Source of the DNA: Mesobacillus campisalis
Lineage (GTDB): Bacteria; Bacillota; Bacilli; Bacillales; Cytobacillaceae
Assembly (NCBI RefSeq): GCF_000986785.1
Contig: NZ_LAYY01000101.1
Span: 273,379-337,378, forward strand
Reading direction: 5' to 3'
Length of the DNA: 64,000 nucleotides
In this document: one piece after another, positions 63,871 through 64,000 of the stretch
Position numbering within the stretch: position 1 is the first letter of the stretch
How the letters are laid out: each line of letters begins with the position of its first letter
Position numbers and translations under genes: made by a program
Notes under the pieces: model-generated
Told to the model about the DNA's origin: nothing
Databases searched by the model: none
What the model saw: only the letters and a program-made list of their open reading frames with translations

Positions 63871-64000
63871 GTGAGTCTTAACATTGGGATGGAAATCAGG
63901 AATGACGTCTTATGCATTCGTCTAAGCGGAGAGCTGGATCACCATGCGGCGGATTCCTTGCGCGAACAGGCAACAGAGATGCTGGAAAGTTCAGGCGTCC
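63871..64000 (+). CDS. spoIIAA: SpoIIAA, anti-anti-sigma factor (5' part)
   Basis: The first 43 codons are in the window. The product begins MSLNIGMEIRNDVLCIRL with SGELDHHAADSLREQ following, which matches the STAS-domain start of SpoIIAA; unphosphorylated SpoIIAA binds the SpoIIAB kinase and frees sigma-F in the forespore. The phosphorylated serine lies beyond the window edge. GTG start 10 nt after GGAGG; an ATG at 63863 only opens a 3-codon ORF. Follows dacF by 131 nt, with its own Spo0A/sigma-H promoter between. Confidence 0.94.
   Translation, partial: MSLNIGMEIRNDVLCIRLSGELDHHAADSLREQATEMLESSGV

Noticed and set aside
1..64000. CRISPR arrays, tRNA/rRNA genes, transposases or prophage genes
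   Set aside because: None seen; the repeats present have no regular spacers and no recombinase other than the chromosomal XerD is encoded.

Overview
The window is a chromosomal segment of an endospore-forming, low-to-moderate G+C Firmicute of the family Bacillaceae. The evidence is gene order: folD-xseA-xseB-ispA-dxs-tlyA-argR-recN-spoIVB-spo0A, then the bkd cluster, then the yqjA-to-yqkF block, nudF, spoIIM, fur, xerD, deoB-punA-pdp and dacF-spoIIAA all follow the Bacillus subtilis order (recalled, not searched). Differences from B. subtilis (mutA-mutB-meaB behind bkd, a thiolase beside yqkE, EndoQ fused to nudF by an ATGA overlap, a large secreted protein after rnz) point to a relative such as Mesobacillus, Cytobacillus or another Bacillus-group genus; that placement is inference. 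Many genes start with GTG or TTG chosen by Shine-Dalgarno (SD) spacing (ispA, argR, recN, spoIVB, spo0A, buk, bkdB, brxB, prli42, zwf, yqjQ, yqkD, spoIIAA).

Layout. 1-9.7 kb: folate (3' part of folD), exonuclease VII, isoprenoid precursors (ispA, dxs), the rRNA methylase TlyA, the arginine repressor, RecN and the sporulation protease SpoIVB. 9.7-10.9 kb: spo0A with a sigma-H promoter and an array of 0A boxes. 12-27.7 kb: a long catabolic block. The sigma-54 activator BkdR is followed by a textbook -24/-12 promoter, then ptb-bcd-buk-lpdV-bkdAA-bkdAB-bkdB, then mutA-mutB-meaB. Leucine dehydrogenase deaminates Leu/Ile/Val, the branched-chain keto-acid dehydrogenase makes acyl-CoAs (fatty acid primers and fuel), and the mutase genes plus mce and the carboxyltransferase at 30.4-32.3 kb take the propionyl-CoA from Ile/Val to succinyl-CoA. 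27.8-40.4 kb: redox, envelope and sugar genes (brxB, yqjA, L,D-transpeptidase, prli42, M20 peptidase, azoreductase, dinB, gndA, zwf, rnz).

40.4-44.0 kb is the one clearly accessory stretch: a single 1048-residue secreted multidomain protein with A/T-rich codons, between tandem hairpins on one side and a copy of an interspersed repeat on the other. 44-57 kb: namA, proI, a metallo-beta-lactamase-fold protein and SDR pair, the SOS polymerase uvrX with a YolD-like partner, a CDGSH protein, yqkD, a 44-aa small protein, thiolase, yqkE, yqkF, the FtsZ inhibitor mciZ, nudF-EndoQ and spoIIM. 57-64 kb: fur with a near-perfect Fur box, xerD, the purine/pyrimidine nucleoside catabolic operon deoB-punA-pdp, and dacF-spoIIAA with sigma-F/G and Spo0A/sigma-H control signals.

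No rRNA, tRNA, CRISPR array, prophage or insertion sequence was seen. The most useful leads are the secreted protein island, two copies of a hairpin repeat that supply stop codons to upstream genes, a candidate leader ORF coupled to mutA, and an SD-sequestering hairpin before spoIIAA.
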